From Modicisalibacter coralii (GTDB lineage Bacteria > Pseudomonadota > Gammaproteobacteria > Pseudomonadales > Halomonadaceae), in contig NZ_QWBW01000007.1 of NCBI RefSeq assembly GCF_004117855.1, forward strand, positions 186,517 through 250,516: DNA of 64,000 nt, given 5' to 3'. Positions 1 through 7,470 of the stretch are shown here, piece by piece. Under the pieces are notes generated by a model. The model had not been told where the DNA came from, searched no databases, and worked only from the letters and a program-made list of their open reading frames with translations. The translations under genes were made by a program, and so were the position numbers. Position 1 is the stretch's first letter. Each line of letters opens with the position of its first letter.

Positions 1-749
1 ATCAGGGTATTGGTTAGCCCGGTTGCGACACCCTCGAGCTGATTCATGGCCAGGGCGGCGTCCACGGCCTTGTCGATGTCTACCTGGTCCATCGCAACAC
101 CGAGCGATCGGGCCATACTGGCGTACTGCTTCAGCGCCTCGGCGTTGTTCTCGAGCAGCGGTTGTAGCAACACCGCGTCGTCGCCCAGTGATTCCAGGAT
201 GTTGACCTGCGAGTAGCGGTCCAACTGCTGCAGACCTTCGGCTATCTTGAGGATCGTTTCGTCAGGGCTCAACTTGATCAGGTCGGCGGCTTGGAGGTTC
301 AGCGTTTCGAGCGCGTCGATCGCCTCGCCTCCGCCGTTGCGGTAGGCATCACCGATCTTGTCAGCGACATCCTTCATGATGCCGCCGATGTTTTCGGCAT
401 CCATTCCGACTGACTTGCTGGCGTACTGCCATTCCTGGAGGCGCTGAGTGCTGACACCGATCGACCTTGCCAGGGCGTCGGTCTGCTGGATCATCTTCGC
501 CTGTTCAGCGAGATTCCCGACAGCAAACATTCCAGCCAAAGCAGCGCCGGCACCAAGGGCGATGTCCTTCAACGTGTCCAGGCTTTCGCCAGCATTATCT
601 ATATCATCGGACATTTGCCGCGACCGGCGGCTACTATCATCGAACCGGCGGTTCAGGTTCTGTAACTGATCGTCCGTTGCCTGAATTGCTCGAATCCCGC
701 CCCTGGCGTCACCTTCGATGATCAGCGCTGTCCGATACTGCTTGGCCAT
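1..749 (-). CDS. Phage tail tape measure protein (partial, C-terminal part outside window)
   Basis: The minus-strand reading frame is open from an ATG at 749 to the window edge (about 249 codons). It starts MAKQYRTALIIEGD and has the alternating hydrophobic and polar helices of tape measure N-termini, including a glycine/alanine-rich stretch (GAGAALAGM). The start follows a GAGGT ribosome site. Tape measure proteins set tail length and sit in the tail lumen. Position after the frameshifted tail chaperone genes supports this, although a lipoprotein cassette and a terminator lie in between. Tape measures usually exceed 600 residues, so most of the gene lies outside. Confidence 0.75.
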   Translation of the reverse strand, partial: MAKQYRTALIIEGDARGGIRAIQATDDQLQNLNRRFDDSSRRSRQMSDDIDNAGESLDTLKDIALGAGAALAGMFAVGNLAEQAKMIQQTDALARSIGVSTQRLQEWQYASKSVGMDAENIGGIMKDVADKIGDAYRNGGGEAIDALETLNLQAADLIKLSPDETILKIAEGLQQLDRYSQVNILESLGDDAVLLQPLLENNAEALKQYASMARSLGVAMDQVDIDKAVDAALAMNQLEGVATGLTNTL

Positions 750-773
750 GACTTACCTCACCCGATAGGCAAT

Positions 774-797
774 AAAAAACCCCGCCGTGGCGGGGTT
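774..797 (-). terminator. Intrinsic terminator after lipoprotein cassette
   Basis: A 9-bp perfect stem (AACCCCGCC/GGCGGGGTT) is followed on the minus strand by a run of T residues. It ends the lipoprotein pair and lies upstream of the tape measure gene, so late transcription must read through it. Confidence 0.85.
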
Positions 798-822
798 CGA
801 TGTTGTAAAGAGAAGACGTTAT

Positions 823-1221
823 TCAGCGACAGGAATCCGGTGCGAGCATTTCAATGGACATCATGCCCTGGGAGACTGAATCATATACGGCGACACAAGC
901 ACCCTTAGGCACGAAGTTGTAGGCATTGATTAGTTGAGGGTCTTCACTTGACACAGGCTTGACGATATAGCTGTATGCATCGACGTCACCAATGTCAGAT
1001 TCTGATAGGCCGGCGAAAGCGCTCGCCACAATACCGCCAGCAAGAAGGCCCCAGCCAGCCCGCGACCAATTGCTCTCACTGGCCTCACCGGTATACGGCT
1101 GGACATGAGCCACAGTTCCAACGAGACGATTGGTGGCACCGGAAGCTGGGTAGCTTTTTCTTTCCAAGCCTCCACACCCTGCCAGCGATACGATCAAGAG
1201 ACTAGCGACGATCCAGCGCAT
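823..1221 (-). CDS. Predicted lipoprotein with glycine-zipper-like segment (moron)
   Basis: The ATG at 1221 gives 132 residues beginning MRWIVASLLIVSLAGCGG, a lipoprotein signal peptide with lipobox LAGC. A more upstream in-frame ATG at 1263 would bury the signal peptide and is rejected. A GWGLLAGGIVASAFAG segment resembles the glycine zippers of SlyB/17-kDa-antigen lipoproteins, which is a weak similarity. The gene overlaps the end of the preceding lipoprotein gene by 20 bases, so the two are probably translationally coupled. It lies between tail genes but is not a known tail component. A role in changing the lysogen's surface is inferred from location only. Confidence 0.7.
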   Translation of the reverse strand: MRWIVASLLIVSLAGCGGLERKSYPASGATNRLVGTVAHVQPYTGEASESNWSRAGWGLLAGGIVASAFAGLSESDIGDVDAYSYIVKPVSSEDPQLINAYNFVPKGACVAVYDSVSQGMMSIEMLAPDSCR

Positions 1222-1603
1222 GCTCGATACCATCGAAGACCGCTTGGGCGAATTCATCTTCATCCGTACCTGTCAGTTGGTACTTCGACCGCTTCTCGGA
1301 AACCACGGACACACGACTGTTTGGGTGAAGGTCCATGACGTTGACGCGCCCTATCTCCCCCCAACTGAACGCCGACATGGGCTTCGCGAAAAGAATCGTA
1401 TAAACGTCACCCGACTCCTGCGTCGATTTAACATCGACGTTCAGTCCTTGGACACTCTCGAGCGTCAGACGCTTGGTAGTGTCGTAGGGAGCGCTGAAGT
1501 CCTTGGACACACCCGCTGTCAGTGGAGCGTTCATCACATCAGATGAAGTTGCACAGCCAGCCAGCATGGCCAGGGCGGCCGCTCCCATGGTTATTTTCCA
1601 CAT
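1202..1603 (-). CDS. Predicted lipoprotein (moron)
   Basis: This encodes 133 residues starting MWKITMGAAALAMLAGCATSS, with a short lipoprotein signal and lipobox LAGC; Ser residues after the Cys fit outer-membrane sorting. The mature part is a soluble domain of unknown family. The ATG at 1603 follows an AAGGGAA ribosome site. It is the first gene of a two-gene cassette that ends in the intrinsic terminator at 774-797. It sits in the phage tail region between the tail chaperones and the tape measure, where accessory moron genes are often found. Confidence 0.72.
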   Translation of the reverse strand: MWKITMGAAALAMLAGCATSSDVMNAPLTAGVSKDFSAPYDTTKRLTLESVQGLNVDVKSTQESGDVYTILFAKPMSAFSWGEIGRVNVMDLHPNSRVSVVSEKRSKYQLTGTDEDEFAQAVFDGIEHALDRR

Positions 1604-1675
1604 TGCTTTGTTCCCTTGCGTTGTTAGGCAAAGGAAACTTTAGCGCCGACTGCATTAGTCATCTACCCCACCTCC

Positions 1676-2038
1676 CTACCGCGCATTCAACCCTTCGAGC
1701 GCGCCGGCCTCGATGTGGCGCAACTGCTCGAGGCGTTCGTCCTGCTCGTCGTAGCCGAGCCGGGCGAGGCGTGGGTGGGCGTAGACGGCGCTGTAGTCGA
1801 GGCCCTGGTATTGGGCCCCGCCCATGCCGGCGACGATGCGCCACTGGGTCTGCACGCCGAAAAACAGCTCGAGGGCCGGCCAGTGCTCGGGCCAGACGGC
1901 GCAGTGCTCGGGCCAGACGGCGCAGTGCTCGGGCTGCACGTCGTCGGGCGTGTAGTCGTCCAGCCCCCAGGCGGCGGCGTCATCGGCGCGGGTATCCTGG
2001 ATGCTGCCGCCCGCCCAGTACCGGCCGGCCTCCCTCAG
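1676..2038 (-). CDS. Tail assembly chaperone frameshift extension (T-like, DUF1799-type)
   Basis: This frame has no ATG upstream of its conserved region. It continues directly from the preceding chaperone gene after a -1 shift at the heptamer A AAA AAC (2044-2038), adding 120 residues to give a G-T fusion of about 234 residues. Phage tail chaperones of lambda and relatives are made this way, with the fused form recruiting tail tube subunits to the tape measure. The segment VQPEHCAVWPEHCAVWPEHW is a duplication produced by 21-bp tandem repeats at 1881-1933. An internal GTG at 1939 is a weaker alternative start. Confidence 0.8.
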   Translation of the reverse strand: MREAGRYWAGGSIQDTRADDAAAWGLDDYTPDDVQPEHCAVWPEHCAVWPEHWPALELFFGVQTQWRIVAGMGGAQYQGLDYSAVYAHPRLARLGYDEQDERLEQLRHIEAGALEGLNAR

Positions 2039-2379
2039 TTTTTTGCGGCGGCCTCGCCCCGGCCCTGCTGGGCGGCGAACCAGGACAGCACCAGAGGCCG
2101 GCGGATGTACGCCTTACGCATCAGCTGATCGCGAATGTCCTTGGTCAGCTTCAGCGGCTTTCCCTTCTCGTCGCTCATGCCCTCGATGTCGAGCAGGTCT
2201 TCCTCGACGAGCTGGTCCTCCGACAGCTCGCTTTTCTGCATTTGCTCCTGACGCTTCTGGGCGTCGGGGACGTCATGCAGGCGCCAGCGCGCGGAGATCT
2301 TGCATGTGCTTTCTTCGCCCGGGATCTGGATTGTGACGGGGACGGTGATGTCGGTGACTTCTTTGAGCAGGAATGCCAT
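2035..2379 (-). CDS. Phage tail assembly chaperone (G-like)
   Basis: This encodes 114 acidic, helix-rich residues (MAFLLKEVTDITVPVTIQIP...). It sits between the tail tube gene and the tape measure, the standard place for lambda G-type chaperones. The last codons are GCA AAA AAC TGA. The slippery heptamer A AAA AAC therefore lies immediately before the stop, and a -1 slip enters the downstream T-like frame. The unshifted product is this protein. Confidence 0.85.
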   Translation of the reverse strand: MAFLLKEVTDITVPVTIQIPGEESTCKISARWRLHDVPDAQKRQEQMQKSELSEDQLVEEDLLDIEGMSDEKGKPLKLTKDIRDQLMRKAYIRRPLVLSWFAAQQGRGEAAAKN

Positions 2380-2455
2380 GTCGGGCTCTCACGATAGACG
2401 GAACGAACGGCGCCGCCCGGAGGCGGCGCGGTAAAGGGTTGCCGGCGGAGCCGGA

Positions 2456-3409
2456 TCAGGTGAACACGATGGAGACGTCGTCGTCCTCGGCGGCGCTGGG
2501 CAGGAACCGCAGACCGAGGTCGTAATGCATGATGCCCTGGTTCTCGCTGGGCGAGATGCTGCTGAGCTGCACTTGCTGGCCGCTGATCTCGACGATGTTG
2601 CCCTCGGCCGTACCGTGGGTGAGCACCACCGGCACCAGAGCTTGGGCCTGATGGCTCTCGACCTTGGCGAAGTAGTCGACCGTCGCGAGATCCGGCGCCT
2701 CGATGTTGGTCGAGCCGGAGACCTGACGGTCGGTGAGCTCGACTCCCTCATAGCTGGTGAGGTTGCGATACGGGTACTCGATGCCCAGGTCCAGCGAGAA
2801 CGACGACATGCGCGCCTGGTTGCCGTCGATGCTGAACTGGCTGTTCTGCTTGTTGACCGGCAACTCCTTGGCCTGGGCGCCCTTGGTGGCAACGCTGGCA
2901 TCGCCGGCAGCCTCCGGGCGCTGGTAGAGTCCGCGCAACTGGTACTGGATATACGGAAGGCCCTGGCTATCGGTGGTAATCGAGGCCGTGCCGCGCACAC
3001 CAGTGACGTGCTGCTGCTGAGTGTCCTCGAGCCACCACATTTCCAGGGACTCGAAACCCTTGCTGACCGGCGCGTAGGTCACGCTCTCGCTGCCCGCCTC
3101 TGAGTTGATGGTCTCCGAGAAGCCACACACACGCAGCAGCAGGCCGGAACCCGGCGGTTCGCCTTTGGTGCCGGAGCCTGACAAAGGCGTGCGGAGCGAG
3201 CGTTCTACATAGGGCCCGGTGTTGACCTGCTCGAACCCGCCGAGACCGTTGCGCATACGCTCGCGGTCCACGGTGTTGCCGGCATAGGGATTGCCGCCCT
3301 CCATCATCACGACCTCGAGGATGGTGGCCCCGGTCATGTCTGCACTGCCCTGGCCGTAGGTGGATTCCTTCTTCACCGCCACCAGGCGCTTACGCCATTT
3401 GATCGGCAT
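2456..3409 (-). CDS. Phage major tail tube protein
   Basis: This encodes 317 residues beginning MPIKWRKRLVAVKKESTYG, an opening typical of siphovirus tail tube proteins. Domains of beta-rich sequence follow. It lies upstream of the tail chaperones and downstream of the tail terminator gene, the normal order. The product would polymerise into the tail tube around the tape measure. No Ig-like C-terminal domain is obvious. Confidence 0.85.
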   Translation of the reverse strand: MPIKWRKRLVAVKKESTYGQGSADMTGATILEVVMMEGGNPYAGNTVDRERMRNGLGGFEQVNTGPYVERSLRTPLSGSGTKGEPPGSGLLLRVCGFSETINSEAGSESVTYAPVSKGFESLEMWWLEDTQQQHVTGVRGTASITTDSQGLPYIQYQLRGLYQRPEAAGDASVATKGAQAKELPVNKQNSQFSIDGNQARMSSFSLDLGIEYPYRNLTSYEGVELTDRQVSGSTNIEAPDLATVDYFAKVESHQAQALVPVVLTHGTAEGNIVEISGQQVQLSSISPSENQGIMHYDLGLRFLPSAAEDDDVSIVFT

Positions 3410-3578
3410 CGCCGCTCTCCTTCACGTTGCTGGATTTCGCCGGCGCCGGCTTAGCGGCGGGCTCGCTGGCCTTGGCGGGCGCCTTGGCCTGGGGCTTGGG
3501 GTCGGCCGCGGGCTGGGTGTACTGCACGCGCACGCGCTTGCCGTTGCGGATCTCGTAACGGCCGCCGAGGTTGGCCAT
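3390..3578 (-). CDS. Small Ala/Pro/Lys-rich phage protein
   Basis: This encodes 62 residues: an ordered N-terminus (MANLGGRYEIRNGKRVRVQY) then a low-complexity tail rich in Ala, Pro and Lys. The start follows a GGAGACACCC ribosome site and the end overlaps the tail tube start by 20 bases, so it is part of the late operon. The function is unknown. Similar small proteins precede tail tube genes in related phages. Confidence 0.6.
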   Translation of the reverse strand: MANLGGRYEIRNGKRVRVQYTQPAADPKPQAKAPAKASEPAAKPAPAKSSNVKESGDADQMA

Positions 3579-3601
3579 GGGTGTCTCCTACATGGACTGG
3601 A

Positions 3602-4333
3602 TCAGGTGGACTGGATCAGGCGCTGGTAGCCGTAGAGCTCGCGCCAGTAGACGTGCCGGCCGGAAATCGCCGCGGGCTGGCCGGCCAGATACACCAGGGG
3701 CGACACGCCGTCGCCACCGGTGTCCATGCCCAGCAGGGCCACGCCGGCGGCGCGGCGCTGGGCCTCGATGTCGTCCTGGTCGGCGACGATCACCACGGCG
3801 ATCTGTTCGGTGACGGTCTGGCGCACCGCCCAGGCATCGAGATCGTTTTCCGACGGCGACGCGCCGACAACGTGCACGAACGCCGCCGGCACCGTCGGGA
3901 CCGTCATGGCCAACGCCGCGGCCTGCAGCTCGAAGTGCGCGCGGTACTGGAGCGGCTCGGGCTCGTAGTCGGTGGCGGCGTCGGTGATCGACCAGCTGAC
4001 GGTGCCGCGATGGGCGGCGACGCGGTCGATCAGGTCGTCCGTCATGGTGCGCAGCGGGTCGAACTGCGGCGATCGCAGGCTCAGGACGTAGGTATCGACG
4101 CGACCCAGGCGGTAGCCGTCGACGTCGATCTCGTTCCAGCCGACCAGCTGATACACGCCGTTGGTGGCCGGGGCCTGCTCGGGCAGGTTGAGCGGCCACA
4201 GCGCGCTGTCGACGACGGGGTCGACGAGCGTGACCAGCCCCGGCACGGTGTCGGTCCGCGCGGGCTCGGCGTCGCTCGAGCGCGCGGCGGTGATACCGGC
4301 GCCCTGCAGTTGGGTGATGATGGCGTCGATCAT
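3602..4333 (-). CDS. Phage tail terminator/completion protein
   Basis: This encodes 243 residues starting MIDAIITQLQGAG. The central and C-terminal regions (ending RELYGYQRLIQ) resemble Gp37-type tail terminator proteins, which cap the tail tube at the head-tail joint. Gene order (after the gp10-like protein, before the tail tube) agrees. The start overlaps the end of the upstream gene by 4 bases. Just upstream of the next gene, a short direct repeat of TGGACTGGATCAGG occurs near the C-terminal end. Confidence 0.65.
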   Translation of the reverse strand: MIDAIITQLQGAGITAARSSDAEPARTDTVPGLVTLVDPVVDSALWPLNLPEQAPATNGVYQLVGWNEIDVDGYRLGRVDTYVLSLRSPQFDPLRTMTDDLIDRVAAHRGTVSWSITDAATDYEPEPLQYRAHFELQAAALAMTVPTVPAAFVHVVGASPSENDLDAWAVRQTVTEQIAVVIVADQDDIEAQRRAAGVALLGMDTGGDGVSPLVYLAGQPAAISGRHVYWRELYGYQRLIQST

Positions 4334-4857
4334 GCGCGGTGCTTCTCGAGGTAGCGGGTCAGGCCCTGGTAGAACCGGCTGTCCATCTCGTCGCCGTTTT
4401 CACGCAAGGCCGGGCCAAGGAACGGTTCGGCCTTCTGGCCGGGGTGGCGGTAGGTGTAGGTAACCCACTTGCCGTCGCGCTTGTGCGCCTGGTGGCCTTT
4501 CAGGTTGCGGCGCACTGTGCGCGTGCTGGGCTCGACACCGCTCTCGACCAGCCCGGCCACGAAGTCCTGGGCGTAGCCGCCAACCTTCCGCGTCGGCCCG
4601 ACGACGATGGCGACGCGGTCGTTGGCGATACCCAGCCGCCCACGCGCCGACTTGCTCAGCAGGCGGTGACCGATCGACTTTCGGAGATCACCGGAGAGCA
4701 CCGGGACATTTCGCTTCGCGGCACGCTTGATGGGCGACACGGCCTTGACCAGGCCGGCGCGCACCGCCTTCGCCTGCAGATCGGCGGCGAGGCCATCGAG
4801 ATCCTTTTGCACCTCGGCCATCTGCTCGGCGGAGAGCTGGAATTCAAACCCACTCAT
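4330..4857 (-). CDS. HK97 gp10-like head-tail joining protein
   Basis: With the ATG at 4857 this encodes 175 residues (MSGFEFQLSAEQMAEV...). The middle region, APIKRAAKRNVPVLSGDLRKSI-like, is the signature stretch of the HK97 gp10 family (residues about 40-65), which helps join tail to head. A longer in-frame start at 4911 is rejected because it would run far into the upstream gene. The gene overlaps its upstream neighbour by 14 bases. Confidence 0.82.
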   Translation of the reverse strand: MSGFEFQLSAEQMAEVQKDLDGLAADLQAKAVRAGLVKAVSPIKRAAKRNVPVLSGDLRKSIGHRLLSKSARGRLGIANDRVAIVVGPTRKVGGYAQDFVAGLVESGVEPSTRTVRRNLKGHQAHKRDGKWVTYTYRHPGQKAEPFLGPALRENGDEMDSRFYQGLTRYLEKHRA

Positions 4858-5182
4858 GGCAGCTGATCTCCAGTTCTCGGCGTCGGCCGTCCTTGTCCAG
4901 AGGCCGCCCATCGACGCGGTAGACCCGGCCGTCGTGCACCAGGCGCAGCGTCTCGCCGGTGGCGTTGGCGATGGCCTCGTTCCAGCGCATGCGGACGGTG
5001 TGTGTGGTGCTGCTGTTGGCCTCGTTGGCGAGGAACGTCATGCGGGTGCTGAGCGGCTTCACTTCGGCCCAGCGCGCCCGGGCCTCGGCCACCCACTCGG
5101 CGGGTGTGGCACCGGAGGGGGACCGGGCGCCTTCCTGGTACCACTCGAGCGTGACGCGGTGGCGTAGCTGACCGGCTCTCAT
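4844..5182 (-). CDS. Phage head closure/head-tail adaptor protein
   Basis: This encodes 112 residues opening MRAGQLRHRVTLEWYQEG, which matches the start of the SPP1 gp16/HK97 gp7 head closure family (M-x-AG-x-L-R-H-R-V-T-L). These beta-barrel proteins stopper the connector after packaging. It lies between the gp6-like connector and the gp10-like protein, the usual order. Confidence 0.85.
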   Translation of the reverse strand: MRAGQLRHRVTLEWYQEGARSPSGATPAEWVAEARARWAEVKPLSTRMTFLANEANSSTTHTVRMRWNEAIANATGETLRLVHDGRVYRVDGRPLDKDGRRRELEISCHEWV

Positions 5183-5185
5183 GGC

Positions 5186-5728
5186 TCACCCCACGGCGTG
5201 AATGCGATACGGCGCCAGCAGCGAGCCGACACCCAGCGGCACTTCGCTACTGGTGGTGCCGACCACTACTTGCTCGCGGTTCTCGTACCAGTGCCCGATC
5301 AGCAGCAGCAACGCGAGGCGGACGTCAGCCGGCAGCGTGTCGTAGCCCACCGTTGCGGTGATGGTCACCGACTCGGGTTCGGCGATGGTCACCGGCCAGT
5401 CGCTGCCGTACTGCGGAGAGAGCCGGGGCATGATCGGCCGGGTATCGAGGCGCAACGTCGAGACATCCATGGCCTGGCTGACGCCGGCCGGGTCGATGTA
5501 GTCGAGGCTGTCGATGGCGATCACCGGCGACCACGGCAATTCGATGGCGGCATCCTTGGCCGGAAACCCGTCGAGCACCTGGATCTTGCTGGCCTTGGCG
5601 AACCGCGACTGGGTGTGGTTCTCGGCGTAGCGGACGGCGGCGTCGATCAACGCCTGGATCAGCGTTTCCTCGCTGGTGTCGTCGGCATCGAGACGTAGGT
5701 GCGCCTTGGCGTCGGCCAGTGTGATCAT
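5186..5728 (-). CDS. Phage head-tail connector (gp6/gp15-like)
   Basis: This encodes 180 residues starting MITLADAKAHLRLDADD, a hallmark of the gp6-like connector family. The family core is alpha-helical with a C-terminal segment of the type VRLALLLLIGHWYENRE. The protein forms the ring attached below the portal. Its position directly downstream of capsid genes supports the call. Confidence 0.88.
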   Translation of the reverse strand: MITLADAKAHLRLDADDTSEETLIQALIDAAVRYAENHTQSRFAKASKIQVLDGFPAKDAAIELPWSPVIAIDSLDYIDPAGVSQAMDVSTLRLDTRPIMPRLSPQYGSDWPVTIAEPESVTITATVGYDTLPADVRLALLLLIGHWYENREQVVVGTTSSEVPLGVGSLLAPYRIHAVG

Positions 5729-5786
5729 GCGGGCACTCGCTCAGAATTCGGGATCACGGCCGCCGGTCGGCGGCCGCGGTTGACGA

Positions 5787-6008
5787 TCAGGTCTTCTCGG
5801 CGGCCTTGCCGTCGCCGCCAGCGTTCTTGCTGGTGGTGGCCTTGGTCTCGGCATCGGCGGTCGAGGTCTTGCCGGACTCGACGGCGCGCTTGGTCTCGAT
5901 CAACCACTGGGCTTTCTCGGGCTCGAAACCGGCACGGTCGCCGATCGCGTAGCGACCCCAGGATTTCTTGAAGGTCACGGAGACCAACTTGGATTTCTGT
6001 TCGGCCAT
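5787..6008 (-). CDS. Small phage protein between capsid and connector
   Basis: This encodes 73 residues with an ordered N-terminal half (VTFKKSWGRYAIGDRAGFEPEKAQWLIE) and a Thr/Ala/Lys-rich tail. The start follows GGAGCCTCCC. Small proteins like this often follow capsid genes and may bind the capsid or act as a minor head component, but the sequence does not show a function. Confidence 0.6.
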   Translation of the reverse strand: MAEQKSKLVSVTFKKSWGRYAIGDRAGFEPEKAQWLIETKRAVESGKTSTADAETKATTSKNAGGDGKAAEKT

Positions 6009-6092
6009 GGGAGGCTCCTTCGGGGAATGAGGGGAAGTGCCCGGCCGCGCGGGGCGCGCAGCCGGGGTAACTGCCTGCCGGGCGGCAGCGGC

Positions 6093-7394
6093 TTACCAGG
6101 TGATCTCGGTACCCAGTACCAGGCCTTCGGGATGGCGGAAGCCGACGTCGTGCTCGTTGACGACGCGGATGACCGACTGGTTGCGCGTGAACGCGGAGAC
6201 GAGGTTGCCGGCCCCATCCTTGTAGGTGGCCTCGCGGCTGAAATCGATGGTCATGGAGTCGGCGTCGCCGATCACCACATCGTTCCAGTCCGCGAAGTAG
6301 ATCTCGGTCTCGTTGTTGTTGCCGGCGGCCGAGGTGTCGAGGTTTACCGGAATGGTCGTGGTGTGCTTGATCGGGTAGCCCTTGAGCATGCCCTGCGCCA
6401 TCTCCGGATAGACCTTGTTGCCGTTACCGTCGCGCAGCCCGAACAGCTTCATGTAGGAGCGCGGCGACAGCCCCCAGCCACAGGCAACCATCATGCTGTC
6501 GCTGTTCATCAGCTTGAGGATCAGGCTGTCGAGATACTCGTCGATGGTGGCCAGGTCGGCAGTGCCTGACCAAGCCACGACGCGGCTGGCATCGCGGGCG
6601 GCCTGGGCGAAGCCAGTCGGCATGTCGCCGGAGCCGGTATCGCGCAGGAACGCCTTGTCCTGACGCACGGCCATGGAGTTGAGCATGTCGTTGAGGAACA
6701 TCTGCTCGACCTGGAAGCCGGCGCGGCCGATCAACTGGTTGGAGATCGGCACCAGCGTGATCATGGTCTTGGCGCTGAGCTGCACGTCGTCGGTCGATGC
6801 CTCGGTGGCCAGCGCGTCGGATCCTTCGCCGACGTAGCTGGACGCAGCACCGGACGCCATGCGCGGAACGCTCAGGTTGCCGTTGGGCAGCGGCAGCGAT
6901 TGGGCGCCGAGCCCGCGCACGATGGTTTTCGGGCGCAGCAGCTCGATCACCTCGCTGTAGAGGTTCTGGGGCACCAGCGACCCGGCGGACCCGGACGAGG
7001 TCTCGATCGCCATGGCGACGTCGGCATCGCCGATTTCCTCGCGGGCGAACTTGACGGCGAGATCACGGTTGCCGCCGGCGGCCGCCACGGACATGGCGAT
7101 ACGCGTGGCCTTGGCGCCCTCGTACTGCTTCAGCTCGGGCTTGGTGTGCACGGCCGGTGACCGGCTGTGCCCGCCGAAGCTCTCGACCGGTTTGGAGGCC
7201 GCGGCGTTCATGCGTTCCATGCGCTCGGCGCGGTCCAGTTGGGCGCTGATCTTGTCGAAGTCGCCGGCCAACTGCTCGAACTCCTCGAGCTGCTCGGCGG
7301 AGAGCTCGCCGCTCTCCTCCTCGGTCTTGGCCAGCGCCTGGATCTTGTCGTTGACCTCGGCGCGGTTGCGGCGGAGTTCTTCGATGGTGGGCAT
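6093..7394 (-). CDS. HK97-fold major capsid protein
   Basis: The ATG at 7394 follows CCAAGGAGACACCGCA and gives 433 residues. Residues 1 to about 70 are charged and helical (the delta scaffold domain, MPTIEELRRNRAEVNDKI). The mature part, with GSAGSLVPQNLYSEVIELL and a C-terminus on HDVGFRHPEGLVLGTEI, is typical of HK97-type shells. The upstream S49 protease probably removes the delta domain after assembly. In-frame sequence upstream of 7394 lies in an intergenic terminator and is not coding. Confidence 0.93.
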   Translation of the reverse strand: MPTIEELRRNRAEVNDKIQALAKTEEESGELSAEQLEEFEQLAGDFDKISAQLDRAERMERMNAAASKPVESFGGHSRSPAVHTKPELKQYEGAKATRIAMSVAAAGGNRDLAVKFAREEIGDADVAMAIETSSGSAGSLVPQNLYSEVIELLRPKTIVRGLGAQSLPLPNGNLSVPRMASGAASSYVGEGSDALATEASTDDVQLSAKTMITLVPISNQLIGRAGFQVEQMFLNDMLNSMAVRQDKAFLRDTGSGDMPTGFAQAARDASRVVAWSGTADLATIDEYLDSLILKLMNSDSMMVACGWGLSPRSYMKLFGLRDGNGNKVYPEMAQGMLKGYPIKHTTTIPVNLDTSAAGNNNETEIYFADWNDVVIGDADSMTIDFSREATYKDGAGNLVSAFTRNQSVIRVVNEHDVGFRHPEGLVLGTEITW

Positions 7395-7425
7395 TGCGGT
7401 GTCTCCTTGGGGATTCACGGGCATG

Positions 7426-7448
7426 AAAAAGGCGGCCGGTGGCCGCCT
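7426..7448 (-). terminator. Intrinsic terminator between protease and capsid genes
   Basis: The stem AGGCGGCC/GGCCGCCT with a short loop is followed on the minus strand by TTTTT. It is inside the late operon, so capsid expression presumably depends on antitermination, partial read-through, or a local promoter. Confidence 0.75.
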
Positions 7449-7470
7449 GGGTTGTCGCTCCGCCGCCTGG

